Source: Ardenticatenaceae bacterium
Lineage (GTDB): Bacteria > Chloroflexota > Anaerolineae > Promineifilales > Promineifilaceae
DNA length: 64,000 nt
NCBI GenBank assembly: GCA_020634395.1
Contig: JACKBU010000005.1
Span: 124,001 to 188,000 of the forward strand
Direction: 5' to 3'
The position numbers were made by a program, and so were the translations under genes. Each line of letters opens with the position of its first letter. The stretch's first letter is position 1. The notes beneath the pieces are model-generated. The model searched no databases. It was not told where the DNA came from and saw only the letters and a list, made by a program, of their open reading frames with translations. Positions 42,876-52,801 of the stretch are shown here, piece by piece.

Positions 42876-45008
42876 TCAGGGCAGGGTACAACCACCTGCA
42901 AACTCATTGTTGGGATCGATATAAATCTGCTGCGATTCAGCCGTGCCGGTGGCGTCGTCCTGCACCCGTATCTCGTGGATGTAAGGCGAGCAGCGCCGCG
43001 CCTTGGCAAAGTGGGTGAATGGGCCGGTTCCACGGTACTCGGCCGGTTGGTCGGCGTCAAAAACCCACACTGTGTAGGGGCCACCGCCACCGCCATAAGG
43101 GGTAATCTGCAGTTGGCAGCGCCATTCGGTGCCGATGTATTCGCAGCCCTGTTTGACCCAGATAAGCGTGGTAGCTTGCTCGCTGGTTGGCGTGGCGGCT
43201 GAGGTGGGTGTGGCCGCAGGCGTATCTGTGGGAACCGGTGTGGCCGTGGCCGGGATGTAGGCTTGCAGGCTAAACGTCAGTTCCGGGCCGATTGGCGTAT
43301 TGTCGTCCGGGTTTACCAGCGACCAGACGCTTTCGTAGCTGCCAGCAGTGGCCGGGGCGACGAAGTTGGCCGTGAGGGTGATACTCTCTCCAGGCTGAAT
43401 ATCTGCGCCCAGAGAGATGGGGCTGCCATTGAAGCCAAAGTCATCGCCGCTTTGATAGGCCCAGGCCAGTTCACCGGTCCAGGGGCAGTCGCCGCTGTTT
43501 TGCAAGACCCAGTTTACAGGAAACGTTGTTCCGACGGGTGCGGATTTGTAGCGTGCGTTTTGGTAGGTGAATGTATTGACGAGGGTCACATCTGGCACGC
43601 AAGCGGCCAGAAATGCCGCTGTTGCATCGATGGTGGGCACGGCCGTTGCCTTTTTTGTGGGCGTGGCGGAGGGGGTTGGCTTTTTGGTAGGGGTAGCTGT
43701 GGCCGGATCGGCCTGGGCGATGACGGCCGTGGCCGGTTCCGTGGCTGGCGGGCGGACGGCCGTGTCGGTTGCCGCCGCTGTGGGCAGGGGTGTCTCCGGA
43801 GCTGTTTCCACCACTCCGCCCGCGACGGCCGTGGGCTCGGCCGGCGGCTTGCCCCGGTTGGATACAGCGAAGATGCCACCACCGATCAAGCCGATTAGCA
43901 GCAGGCCGGCGATGGCCCACATCCATGGTGAGCGCTTCTTGGCCGGCTGCCCGGCCGATTGGGCGGGCAGGGGGATGCTTTGCAGGGCCGGCGTGGCCAT
44001 CACTTCTGTGGGCAGGGAGGGCACGGGCGTGGCGGAAGCGGGTGGCGCGGGCGGAGAAACGGCCGTGGGCGTATCCGCATCCAAATTGACGGTACTGTCC
44101 GGCTCGTGGAACAGCGGCGCTGCGCCGGCTGCCGCGGCAAACACGCCAGTCTTGGCCCCTGGGGAGAGGCGGAGCGTGCGCAAATCGTCAGCCATGGCTT
44201 TGGCCGTCTGGTAGCGGTTGTCTGGCTCTTTGGCCATCGCGTGCAGAATAATATCTTGTAAGGCCGGCGGTACATCGGGATTAAAAGTGACCGGTTCTGG
44301 GATGGGGGTATTGACGTGCTGCATGATGACGGCCAGCGGCGTATCAGCCGAGAAGGGAAGCTGGCCGGTGGTCATTTGGAAAAGCAGCACACCGAGGGCG
44401 TAAATGTCCACGCGTTCGTCGCCGGGTTTGCCCATAGCCTGCTCCGGCGACATATAAGAAGGTGTGCCGATGAGGGCGCCGGTGGCGGTGTAGGCCATCG
44501 TCTGCCCGCCGACCAGTTTAACGATGCCAAAGTCGGTGAGGATGGCACGGCCGTCTTCGTTGAGCATAATGTTGGCCGGTTTTACGTCACGATGGATCAT
44601 GCCGCGGCTGTGGGCATAATCCAGCGCCTCAGCCACCTGCAGAGCAATTTGCACCGCCCGCTCCAACGGCAGCGATTCCTGAGCAGCGGCCAGGTCTTCC
44701 AACTTTTGTTTCAGCGTGCCGCCGGAAATGTACTCCATGACCAGGTAGTACATGTCGTCGCGGTAAACGTCGAAATCGTAAATGGCGACGATGTTGGGGT
44801 GGCGCAGCGAAGCCATCGCTCGGGCTTCGCGCTTGAAGCGGTGCAAAAAATCTTGTTCGCTCACCAGGAAGGCGTGCATCAGTTTGATGGCTACAAAGCG
44901 GTCGAGGCTCTCCTGGTAACCCTTGTAGACTTCGGCCATGCCACCGCGACCGAGTTTTTCGAGGAGTTGGTATTTGCCAATGGTGCGGCCAGAAAGTGTA
45001 TCGGTCAT
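42876..45008 (-). CDS. Membrane Ser/Thr protein kinase with extracytoplasmic NBR1-type Ig domain
   Basis: 710 residues. Kinase domain about 10-280 with GRGGMAEVYKG (glycine loop), VAIK (Lys42), HRDVKPANIML, TDFGIVKL and APE-like SPEQAMG, all catalytically complete (Hanks-type). A Pro/Thr/Ala-rich linker and one membrane helix (WMWAIAGLLLIGLIGGGIFAV, about 365-385) follow. The outside part has a Thr/Pro-rich linker and an NBR1-type Ig-like domain (FTYQNARYKSAPVGTTFPV ... PGESITLTANFVAP), then a C-terminal beta domain. It senses something outside the cell and phosphorylates cytoplasmic targets; the operon of MoxR/VWA genes lies directly upstream on the same strand. Confidence 0.9.
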   Translation of the reverse strand: MTDTLSGRTIGKYQLLEKLGRGGMAEVYKGYQESLDRFVAIKLMHAFLVSEQDFLHRFKREARAMASLRHPNIVAIYDFDVYRDDMYYLVMEYISGGTLKQKLEDLAAAQESLPLERAVQIALQVAEALDYAHSRGMIHRDVKPANIMLNEDGRAILTDFGIVKLVGGQTMAYTATGALIGTPSYMSPEQAMGKPGDERVDIYALGVLLFQMTTGQLPFSADTPLAVIMQHVNTPIPEPVTFNPDVPPALQDIILHAMAKEPDNRYQTAKAMADDLRTLRLSPGAKTGVFAAAAGAAPLFHEPDSTVNLDADTPTAVSPPAPPASATPVPSLPTEVMATPALQSIPLPAQSAGQPAKKRSPWMWAIAGLLLIGLIGGGIFAVSNRGKPPAEPTAVAGGVVETAPETPLPTAAATDTAVRPPATEPATAVIAQADPATATPTKKPTPSATPTKKATAVPTIDATAAFLAACVPDVTLVNTFTYQNARYKSAPVGTTFPVNWVLQNSGDCPWTGELAWAYQSGDDFGFNGSPISLGADIQPGESITLTANFVAPATAGSYESVWSLVNPDDNTPIGPELTFSLQAYIPATATPVPTDTPAATPTSAATPTSEQATTLIWVKQGCEYIGTEWRCQLQITPYGGGGGPYTVWVFDADQPAEYRGTGPFTHFAKARRCSPYIHEIRVQDDATGTAESQQIYIDPNNEFAGGCTLP

Positions 45009-45182
45009 GGGTTGGGTTCTCCTGTTTGCCTTTTGCGGCCGACGGCTCCCACCTGCTGGGGCGGTCGTCTCGCCAGCAAAGGCAGGTGGAGTATACCCAA
45101 GTTTACAGCCTTGGGAAAACAGCGGTTTGTCAGTTCACCAACCAGTTTAGGCAGGAATTATTGCGAAGGGGATGACGGCCGT

Positions 45183-46253
45183 TTACGGATACCGGTTCCA
45201 CCACAAGGAGAGGGCCACGGCCGTTGTCGCCAGCAGCGCGCCCAGGGCCGCAAACACCACGCTTATTTCCAGCGCCTGCTTTTGCAGCACAATTTGTGTG
45301 GGCAAATTGAGAAACACATCCAGCAGTTGTTCCGCATTTTCGGCCCGGTAGTACTCGCCCCCGGTCAAGTCGGCCACGCTTTGCAGTGTCGGCTCATCGA
45401 TAACCAGGTAGCGCCGCATGGCTCCGCCGCCGCCGAACCCACCCCCAAAACCACCGCCAAACCCGCCGTTGAACACGTCCCCGCCTAACTGCCGCTGTGT
45501 ACAAATCATCTGGCCTGGGTTGGACGTGCCGAAGCCGATGGTGTAAACGCGAATCTGGCGGTCAGCGGCTTGCCGGGCGGCATCCAGAGGCAGCGGCCCC
45601 TGGCTGTTGGCCCCGTCAGTGAGCAGGACGATGATGTCTGGCTGGTAGGGGACGTTGGGCCTGATGGGGTTGTCTTCGGTATGCAGATTCAGGCCGCTGG
45701 GGGCGACGGCCGTGTTCACTTCGGCAATGGCGTCGATTGACTTCAGGGTCGCGCTGCCAATTGCCGTGCCCAGCGCCGTCGTCAAATTGCCGATCGCTTC
45801 CTGTAGCACCTTTTTATCGGTTGTCGGCGGCACGATCAGCTCGGCAAAATCGGCAAAAGCTACCACGCCGATTTGTGTGCCATCCACCTGATCTTCCACA
45901 AACGCCCGCGCTGCTTCCTGAGCAACCGCCAGACGGTTCGGATCGACATCCGTGGCACACATGCTGCGCGAGACGTCCAGAGCCAGGATGATCGTCGTGC
46001 GGCTGAGGGGCACTTCGACCAGGGCCACCGGCCGGGCTGCGGCAAAAAACAGACTGGTGAGGCCCAGCAGAAACAGGGCAAAAGGCAGGTGCTGCCGCCA
46101 GCGCGATCGTTTAGGCAGCGCCTCGCGAATGAGGGCCAGGCTGGAATAGCGCACGGCAAACCTGCGCCGCCGGCGCAGCATCCAGATGTAAGCGGCCAGA
46201 ATCAGCGGCACGAGCAGGAGCAAAAGCAGCAGCCAGGGCGATAAAACGCTCAT
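45183..46253 (-). CDS. VWA-domain membrane protein (BatA/BatB-like), second copy
   Basis: 356 residues. Two N-terminal membrane helices, a VWA domain with MIDAS motif ALDVSRSMCATD (about 90-101) and TDGANSQGPLPLDA, and a third helix at the C terminus. A Gly/Phe-rich insert (VFNGGFGGGFGGGFGGGG) is unusual. Its start overlaps the stop of the paralogous VWA gene. MoxR-DUF58-VWA operons make a membrane complex thought to aid envelope stress or protein maturation. A 174-base gap with no gene separates it from the kinase. Confidence 0.88.
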   Translation of the reverse strand: MSVLSPWLLLLLLLVPLILAAYIWMLRRRRRFAVRYSSLALIREALPKRSRWRQHLPFALFLLGLTSLFFAAARPVALVEVPLSRTTIILALDVSRSMCATDVDPNRLAVAQEAARAFVEDQVDGTQIGVVAFADFAELIVPPTTDKKVLQEAIGNLTTALGTAIGSATLKSIDAIAEVNTAVAPSGLNLHTEDNPIRPNVPYQPDIIVLLTDGANSQGPLPLDAARQAADRQIRVYTIGFGTSNPGQMICTQRQLGGDVFNGGFGGGFGGGFGGGGAMRRYLVIDEPTLQSVADLTGGEYYRAENAEQLLDVFLNLPTQIVLQKQALEISVVFAALGALLATTAVALSLWWNRYP

Positions 46254-47254
46254 GGAATTCTCCCAAACCAGGCCATCGACAGCGTGCCGGCAAGCAAAAA
46301 CAGAAAGGCTCCCAGGCCGGCCAGCAGCGACGTGATCTCCATCTTTTCGCCCTTAATCGTCATCTGTAAATCAATGTTGCGGTAAATATCTTGCAGCGCA
46401 GCCTCATCCGCTGCCTGGTAGTACGTGCCGTTGGTCAGGCTGGCGATTTGCCGCAGGGCTGGCTCGTTGAGCTGGGTAAGGATGTTAAACCCATCGATTT
46501 CCAACACTGCGCCTTCGGCGCTGCCGATGCCCACCGGGTAAATGCGCACGCCGGCTTCGGCGGCCAGTTGGGCCACAGTCAGGGGGTCCGGCGCGCTCTG
46601 GTTTTCACCGTCGGTCAGCAGGATGATAACGGCCGATGAATAATCATCAATATCGATGGGCGGCCGGTCTTCTGGCAGTTCGCCGGCGGTTAGCGCTGCC
46701 TCGTCGATGGCAATGGGTTCACCGGCGATGGCGTTGAGGGCTGTGAAGATGCCCTGTCCCAATGACGTGCCGCCCTGGGGTGAGAGCCGATCAACGGCCG
46801 TTAACACATCCCCCTGCACGTTGGTTGGCTGCTGCACGATGAGACCGCCGTTGCCAAAAGCCACCACGCCAATCTGAATCGTGCTTGGCTGGTTTTCCAC
46901 AAAGGTGCGGGCCGCCGCCTTGGCCGCTTCGATGCGCGACGGCTCCAGGTCGTCGGCCAACATGCTGTTGGAAACGTCGAAAGCCAGGATGACAGTGCCT
47001 TCGATGTGCGGCAGACTGACCGGCAGTTCTGGCCGCGACAGGCCAAACAGCAAAAAGGTCAGACCGGCAAAAAAGAATCCCGGCGGCACGTGCCGCCGCC
47101 AGCCCAGGCTGCCACCGGATGGCGACTGCACCATGCCCAGCGGTCCCAGACCTTCCACGGCCGTTTGCCGCTGGCGGCGCAGCCGCACGTACCCCCAGAC
47201 CAACAGGGGAACCAGCAGCAGACACACAAGCATCCGGGGCCAGATCAACGTCAT
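46250..47254 (-). CDS. VWA-domain membrane protein (BatA-like), first copy
   Basis: 334 residues. N-terminal helices, VWA domain with MIDAS DVSNSMLADDLEP and TDGENQSAP, C-terminal membrane helix with conserved SLLAGLGAFLFLLAG. Paralogous to the next gene (overlapping by 4 bases) and shares the YRAAE/YYQAADEAALQDIYR-type segment before the last helix. Third gene of the MoxR operon. Confidence 0.9.
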   Translation of the reverse strand: MTLIWPRMLVCLLLVPLLVWGYVRLRRQRQTAVEGLGPLGMVQSPSGGSLGWRRHVPPGFFFAGLTFLLFGLSRPELPVSLPHIEGTVILAFDVSNSMLADDLEPSRIEAAKAAARTFVENQPSTIQIGVVAFGNGGLIVQQPTNVQGDVLTAVDRLSPQGGTSLGQGIFTALNAIAGEPIAIDEAALTAGELPEDRPPIDIDDYSSAVIILLTDGENQSAPDPLTVAQLAAEAGVRIYPVGIGSAEGAVLEIDGFNILTQLNEPALRQIASLTNGTYYQAADEAALQDIYRNIDLQMTIKGEKMEITSLLAGLGAFLFLLAGTLSMAWFGRIP

Positions 47255-47273
47255 GCGAACAGCCTATCCTCTC

Positions 47274-48188
47274 TTAACCCCGGCGCCTTTTGCGCAGGGT
47301 AGCCATCCGCACGATGGCTCCTACCAGGTCTTCTTCGGTGGAAATGGCGAAGAGATCTACGCCGGCGCGTCTGGTGGTTTGTTTGAGCTGGGCTTCGCGA
47401 CGCTGCGCGGCTTCGTAAAAGCGGCGGCGGAACGTGGGATTGCCGGTATCGACCATGAGCTGTTCGCCCGTTTCGGCGTCTTCGACGACGATCATGCCGG
47501 CGTTGGGCAGTTCCGTTTCGCGCGGATCGTACAGGCGAATGGCGATCAGTTCATGGCGGCGGTTGAGGAGGGCTAACGGCCGTTCCCAGCCCTCTTCGCT
47601 AATAAAATCGGAAATCACAAACACCAGCGAACGGCGTTTGAGTGTGTTCAGACCGGCGCTGAGCAGGTCATTCAAATCCGTGGTAGCGCCACTGGGCGGC
47701 GGCGGAGCGTTAAGCAAATCGCGCATCAGGCGCAGCACCTGGTTGCGACCGCTGTGCGGCGGGATGGTGCGTTCCAGACGATTGTTGTACAGGATGGCCC
47801 CGATCCGGTTCCCGCCGCGGGTTAACAGCCGGGCCAGCGTGCCTACAAATTCGGTCAGCACCAGTTCTTTCGGCCGTTCGGCAGGGCCAAAGCCCATCGA
47901 CGGGCTGAGGTCCAGAAAAAACCAGGCGGTGATGTCGCGGTCTTCGACGTATTGGCGTACGTAGGGGCTGTTCATGCGCGCCGTCACATTCCAGTCGATG
48001 TGGCGGATGTCATCGCGCGGTTCATACTCGCGCAGATCGGCAAAATCGGTGCCCGTGCCATAAAACAGGGTGCGATAATCGCCTTGCAGCAGCCCATCCA
48101 GCCGCCGAATGACGCGCCATTCCAGGCGGCGCAGCAGGCGTTCCGGCGTTATTTGCTTAGACGGGTGGACGGCTGAATGCGCGTTCAT
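47274..48188 (-). CDS. DUF58-domain protein
   Basis: 304 residues. The DUF58 core DYRTLFYGTGTDFADLREYEPRDDIRHIDWNVTARM (about 35-70) is complete, followed by a VWA-like fold (FFLDLSPSMGFG ... FVISDFISEEGW). No membrane segment. ATG lies inside the end of the MoxR gene (32-base overlap), with GAGGT upstream. DUF58 proteins are the usual partners of MoxR ATPases. Confidence 0.92.
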   Translation of the reverse strand: MNAHSAVHPSKQITPERLLRRLEWRVIRRLDGLLQGDYRTLFYGTGTDFADLREYEPRDDIRHIDWNVTARMNSPYVRQYVEDRDITAWFFLDLSPSMGFGPAERPKELVLTEFVGTLARLLTRGGNRIGAILYNNRLERTIPPHSGRNQVLRLMRDLLNAPPPPSGATTDLNDLLSAGLNTLKRRSLVFVISDFISEEGWERPLALLNRRHELIAIRLYDPRETELPNAGMIVVEDAETGEQLMVDTGNPTFRRRFYEAAQRREAQLKQTTRRAGVDLFAISTEEDLVGAIVRMATLRKRRRG

Positions 48189-49164
48189 GCAGCGGAACCT
48201 CCGGCACAGGTATGGCCTGGATCAGACGGTGGAGCAGTTCATCGGGCGTGACGTTATCGGCCAGCGCTTCATAGGAGAGGACCAGGCGGTGGCGGATGAC
48301 GTCCACAGCCAGGTCGCGCACATCCTGGGGCAGGGCGTAGTGCCGGCCGCGAACAAAGGCCAGAGCTTTGCCAGCCAGAATCAGGTTGATGGAGGCGCGC
48401 GGGCTGGCGCCAAAGGTCAGGAACGGCGCCAGATCTTTTTGTCCAAACGTTTGGGGCTGGCGCGTGGCTGTGACCAGCTTGACGGCGTATTCGATGAGGG
48501 CCGGATCGACGTAGACCTGGCCGACCTGCTGCTGCAAGGCCAGCAGCTGCTCGGTATCGATCACTTTTTGTACGGCCTGGAGAACGGCCGTCATGCGCTC
48601 CACAATCACAAACTCTTCTGTGGGTGATGGATACCCCACCAGCACTTTCAGCATGAAGCGGTCTACCTGGGCTTCTGGCAAAGGATAGGTTCCTTCTGAC
48701 TCGATAGGGTTCTGCGTGGCCATCACCAGGAAGGGATTGGGGACTTTGAACGTTTCGCGGCCAATGGTTACCTGCCGCTCCTGCATCACTTCCAGCAGGG
48801 CGCTCTGCACTTTAGCCGGAGCGCGGTTAATTTCGTCGGCCAGGAGCAGGTTGGTGAAGACGGGACCAAGCGAGGTGTTGAATTCGCCGGTCTTCTGGTT
48901 GTAAATACGCGTGCCGATGAGATCTGCGGGGACCAGATCTGGCGTGAACTGGATGCGCTGGAACTGGCCGCCGATTGATTCGGCCAGGGTTTTGATGGCC
49001 ATGGTCTTGGCCAGCCCCGGCACGCCTTCGACGAGGATATGCCCGCGCGCCAGCAGGGCGACAATGAGGCGCTCCAGTAAATTATCCTGCCCGACGATGA
49101 CTTTTTTGACTTCGTAGAGCACTTTTTCCATAGGCTTGTCGTGATTATTTGGCGAAGGGTCCAT
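48157..49164 (-). CDS. MoxR-family AAA ATPase
   Basis: 335 residues from ATG 49164 (AGGA six bases upstream; a TTG directly before could add one codon). Walker A GVPGLAKTM (about 47-55), Walker B LLADEINRAP and sensor regions ATQNPIESEGTYPLPEAQVDRFM are complete. Chaperone-like AAA+ ATPase that acts with the downstream DUF58 and VWA proteins. First gene of a four-gene operon. Confidence 0.94.
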   Translation of the reverse strand: MDPSPNNHDKPMEKVLYEVKKVIVGQDNLLERLIVALLARGHILVEGVPGLAKTMAIKTLAESIGGQFQRIQFTPDLVPADLIGTRIYNQKTGEFNTSLGPVFTNLLLADEINRAPAKVQSALLEVMQERQVTIGRETFKVPNPFLVMATQNPIESEGTYPLPEAQVDRFMLKVLVGYPSPTEEFVIVERMTAVLQAVQKVIDTEQLLALQQQVGQVYVDPALIEYAVKLVTATRQPQTFGQKDLAPFLTFGASPRASINLILAGKALAFVRGRHYALPQDVRDLAVDVIRHRLVLSYEALADNVTPDELLHRLIQAIPVPEVPLHERAFSRPPV

Positions 49165-49215
49165 CAACTGTCCTTTTGTGAGGACCGGAGACTGGCGAAT
49201 CTCCAGTCACCAGAT

Positions 49216-50073
49216 TTAATAACGTGGCGCGCCGGCGGCGGAAACGGCCGTGCCAATGGGCACAGCAAATCCGATTCCTGTGAACGTGTTTTGCTCGTTG
49301 GGGTTGGCCAGCGCAGTGACAATGCCGATCACCTGCCCGGCGCGGTTGAGCAGCGGGCCGCCAGAATTACCGGGATTAACGGCCGCGTCAAACTGAATCA
49401 AACCTTCCAGCCGCTTATCATCGTGGATGGGAATGGAGCGGTCGAAGCCGGAAATGACGCCGGCGCTCATGGAGCCGGCCAGGCCGAGCGGATTACCGAC
49501 CGCGTACGCTTCGTCGCCGATGCGCATGTTGCCGCTGCTGCCTAACACAGCCGGGACGATCACTTCCGGCGGCTGGCTGGGATGCAGCACGGCAATGTCG
49601 TTGTCCGGTTCGGCATTGCTTACTTCGGCCGTCGTGTGGGTGCCGTCGGCGAAGATGACGATAATTTCCCGGGCATCTTCGACAACGTGGAAAGCTGTCA
49701 GGATGTCTCCAGATTCGTTGACCACCACCCCGCTGCCTACGCCTGTGCCTTCTTCGCCCTTTTCATCCAGGCCTTCGGTTTGGATGAAGACCAGCGAGGG
49801 CAGGATAACCTGATAAACGGCCGTGGAATAAGCCGGCGGCGGCGTGGCCGAAGCCATCGCGCTGACAATACTGGCGTCTACATCGGACTGGCTGAGGGGG
49901 AGCGGCGGGGGATAGAGGTTGTTGTAGATCATCATGGCCAACAGCACGACCACAATCCCCATGCTGAACAGACCGGCAAGGCCGAGATAGGTGCGCCAGG
50001 GGCGAGTCTGCCAACCTGATGGGTTTTGGTTACTGTCGTTAGCCTGTCTTGCCGGTTCGCTGTCTACTTGCAT
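49216..50073 (-). CDS. HtrA/DegP-like membrane-anchored serine protease without PDZ domain
   Basis: 285 residues. One membrane anchor (YLGLAGLFSMGIVVVLLAMMIYNN, about 30-52), then a trypsin-like protease domain. The catalytic triad is visible: His in ILTAFHVVED, Asp in PDNDIAVL, Ser in NPGNSGGPLLN. The chain stops soon after the protease core with GIGFAVPIGTA, so no PDZ domain is present, unlike DegP. Extracytoplasmic protein quality control or processing is likely. Confidence 0.9.
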   Translation of the reverse strand: MQVDSEPARQANDSNQNPSGWQTRPWRTYLGLAGLFSMGIVVVLLAMMIYNNLYPPPLPLSQSDVDASIVSAMASATPPPAYSTAVYQVILPSLVFIQTEGLDEKGEEGTGVGSGVVVNESGDILTAFHVVEDAREIIVIFADGTHTTAEVSNAEPDNDIAVLHPSQPPEVIVPAVLGSSGNMRIGDEAYAVGNPLGLAGSMSAGVISGFDRSIPIHDDKRLEGLIQFDAAVNPGNSGGPLLNRAGQVIGIVTALANPNEQNTFTGIGFAVPIGTAVSAAGAPRY

Positions 50074-50291
50074 CGCGTTATAAACGTTCGTCTTCGCGCG
50101 GGAGCCAGTATATCGACTCAGGTCAGAAAATTAGGAGATTACGCTGCGAAAAATCAAAGGTGCGCCAAGTATACGTGAGTTTTGTTAAGGAAGTGTGAGG
50201 AAAGGGGAGAAAAACGGCCGTTAACCGGCAAAAGTTTAAGCTTCTTTAACATTTCGGTAAATGATGGGTGGGGCCGGATGCCGAAAGGATG

Positions 50292-51347
<1,056 letters not shown>

Positions 51348-51353
51348 GGGGCG

Positions 51354-51381
51354 ATTGTAGCCAGGGGAGCGCAAACGTCAA
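51354..51381 (-). promoter_or_regulatory. Promoter of rlmN
   Basis: Minus strand: TTGACG (51376-51381), 16-base spacer, TACAAT (51354-51359); the start codon begins 6 bases beyond the -10. Confidence 0.72.
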
Positions 51382-51382
51382 A

Positions 51383-51407
51383 CGTGAGGCGTGACAAGCG
51401 CCTCACG
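51383..51407 (-). terminator. Hairpin overlapping the stop of the PLP enzyme gene
   Basis: CGTGAGGCG (51383-51391) / CGCCTCACG (51399-51407), 9-bp perfect stem, 7-base loop; it overlaps the TGA at 51403-51405 and lies just ahead of the rlmN promoter. Only a short T-tract follows. Confidence 0.6.
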
Positions 51408-52542
51408 CTTCACTTGTCATCTTTCGCAGCGCCTGGTCTAAGTCGGCAATCAGGTCGGCCGGATGTTCCAGGCCGATGGACAGACGCAGCAGGTTGGGCG
51501 GCGTCCGGGTGCCGGGCGCTTCGATGGAGGCGCGGTGTTCGATGAGGCTGTGGGTGCCGCCAAAACTGGTAGCCCGGGTGAAAAGCTGCACGTTGGCCGC
51601 CACGGCCATGGCGTTTTCCGCGTCGCCGCGCACCAAGATCGACAGCAGCCCACCGCCGCCGGCCATCTGGCGCACGGCCGTTTCGAACGCCTCGTGGGTA
51701 GGCAGACCGGGATACAAAACAGCCTCGATGGCCGGGTGATTGGCCAGGAACTCGGCCACGTGCTGGGCGTGGCTAGACTGAGCGCGCACCCGCACTGGCA
51801 GCGTCTGGATACCGCGCAGCGTCAGCCAGCAGTCAAATGGCGCGGGGACCGCGCCGCCGATCGTCTGGATGAGGCGAATCTGCTCGAACAACGGCGTTTC
51901 CTCGCGGGCGACGACGATGCCGCCGAGCACGTCGCTGTGGCCGCCCAGGTATTTGGTGCTGGCGTGGATGATGAGGTCGGCGGCTTGCAGAAACGGCCGT
52001 TGCAGCACGGGTGTGGGGATGGTGTTGTCTACCACTACGACCGCGCCCGATGCATGGACCAGGTCCGTCACGGCGCGAATATCCGTGATTTTTAGCTGCG
52101 GATTAGACGGCGTCTCCACGATGACCAGCCGCGTTTCTGGCTGGAGCGCCTGCCGCAGTTCGTCCAGGTTGGTCATGTCGATGAACGAAACCGCCAGCCC
52201 CCACGGCCCAAACACTTCCCGCAGCAGCCGCTGAATGCCAAAGTACATATCGCCGGGGGCAATGACGTGAGCGCCTGGGCTGAGGGCCTGCAGGATCGAC
52301 ATCATGGCTACCGAGCCGGAAGCAAAGGCTGCGGCGGCAGATCCGCCTTCCAGCGCCGCCACGGATGCCTCCAGCGCAGCACGATTCGGGTTGCCGCTGC
52401 GCGTATAGTCATAACCGTGGGGATAGCTGCCATCGGCCTGGCGCTCGAATGTCGTAGACAGGGAGATGGGCGGGGTCACCGCACCGGTAGCCGGGTCGAT
52501 GGTCTGGCCTTCGTGGACTGCAAGGGTTTCGATATGGGTCAT
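51403..52542 (-). CDS. Trans-sulfuration PLP enzyme (cystathionine gamma-synthase/lyase family)
   Basis: 379 residues from ATG 52542 (AGGA upstream; earlier in-frame codons to 52623 are not conserved). Cys/Met-metabolism PLP family: YDYTRSGNPNRAALEASVAALEGG near the N terminus, VVVDNTIPTPVLQRPF, and the PLP lysine in HASTKYLGGHSDVLGG. Acts on cystathionine, homoserine esters or related C-S substrates; which reaction cannot be told from the sequence. Stands alone, divergent from the MBL-fold gene. Confidence 0.9.
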   Translation of the reverse strand: MTHIETLAVHEGQTIDPATGAVTPPISLSTTFERQADGSYPHGYDYTRSGNPNRAALEASVAALEGGSAAAAFASGSVAMMSILQALSPGAHVIAPGDMYFGIQRLLREVFGPWGLAVSFIDMTNLDELRQALQPETRLVIVETPSNPQLKITDIRAVTDLVHASGAVVVVDNTIPTPVLQRPFLQAADLIIHASTKYLGGHSDVLGGIVVAREETPLFEQIRLIQTIGGAVPAPFDCWLTLRGIQTLPVRVRAQSSHAQHVAEFLANHPAIEAVLYPGLPTHEAFETAVRQMAGGGGLLSILVRGDAENAMAVAANVQLFTRATSFGGTHSLIEHRASIEAPGTRTPPNLLRLSIGLEHPADLIADLDQALRKMTSEA

Positions 52543-52695
52543 GGGTGGTTTCCTTTTTGGACCAATCTTACCGGCAATTGTGAAAATGAGCATGGGTAGA
52601 AGGCTCACTGAAGGCTCCCCCAAAACGGAGGCTGGCTCGTTGGCGTTTACGGTTCAGCGTTTAAAGCGCGAAGTGGACCAGCAGCAGTGGTAAAA

Positions 52696-52724
52696 TTGAC
52701 TTCATGATTGTCGGCGAGGCTAAT
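52696..52724 (+). promoter_or_regulatory. Candidate promoter of the MBL-fold gene
   Basis: TTGACT (52696-52701), 17-base spacer, GCTAAT (52719-52724). Confidence 0.55.
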
Positions 52725-52801
52725 GCACGCCCATGCGGCAGCCAGCTTTGCAGCAAAGCCCACGACGTTAACATTCACAGAGTTCGAGGAGTAAACATTT
52801 C

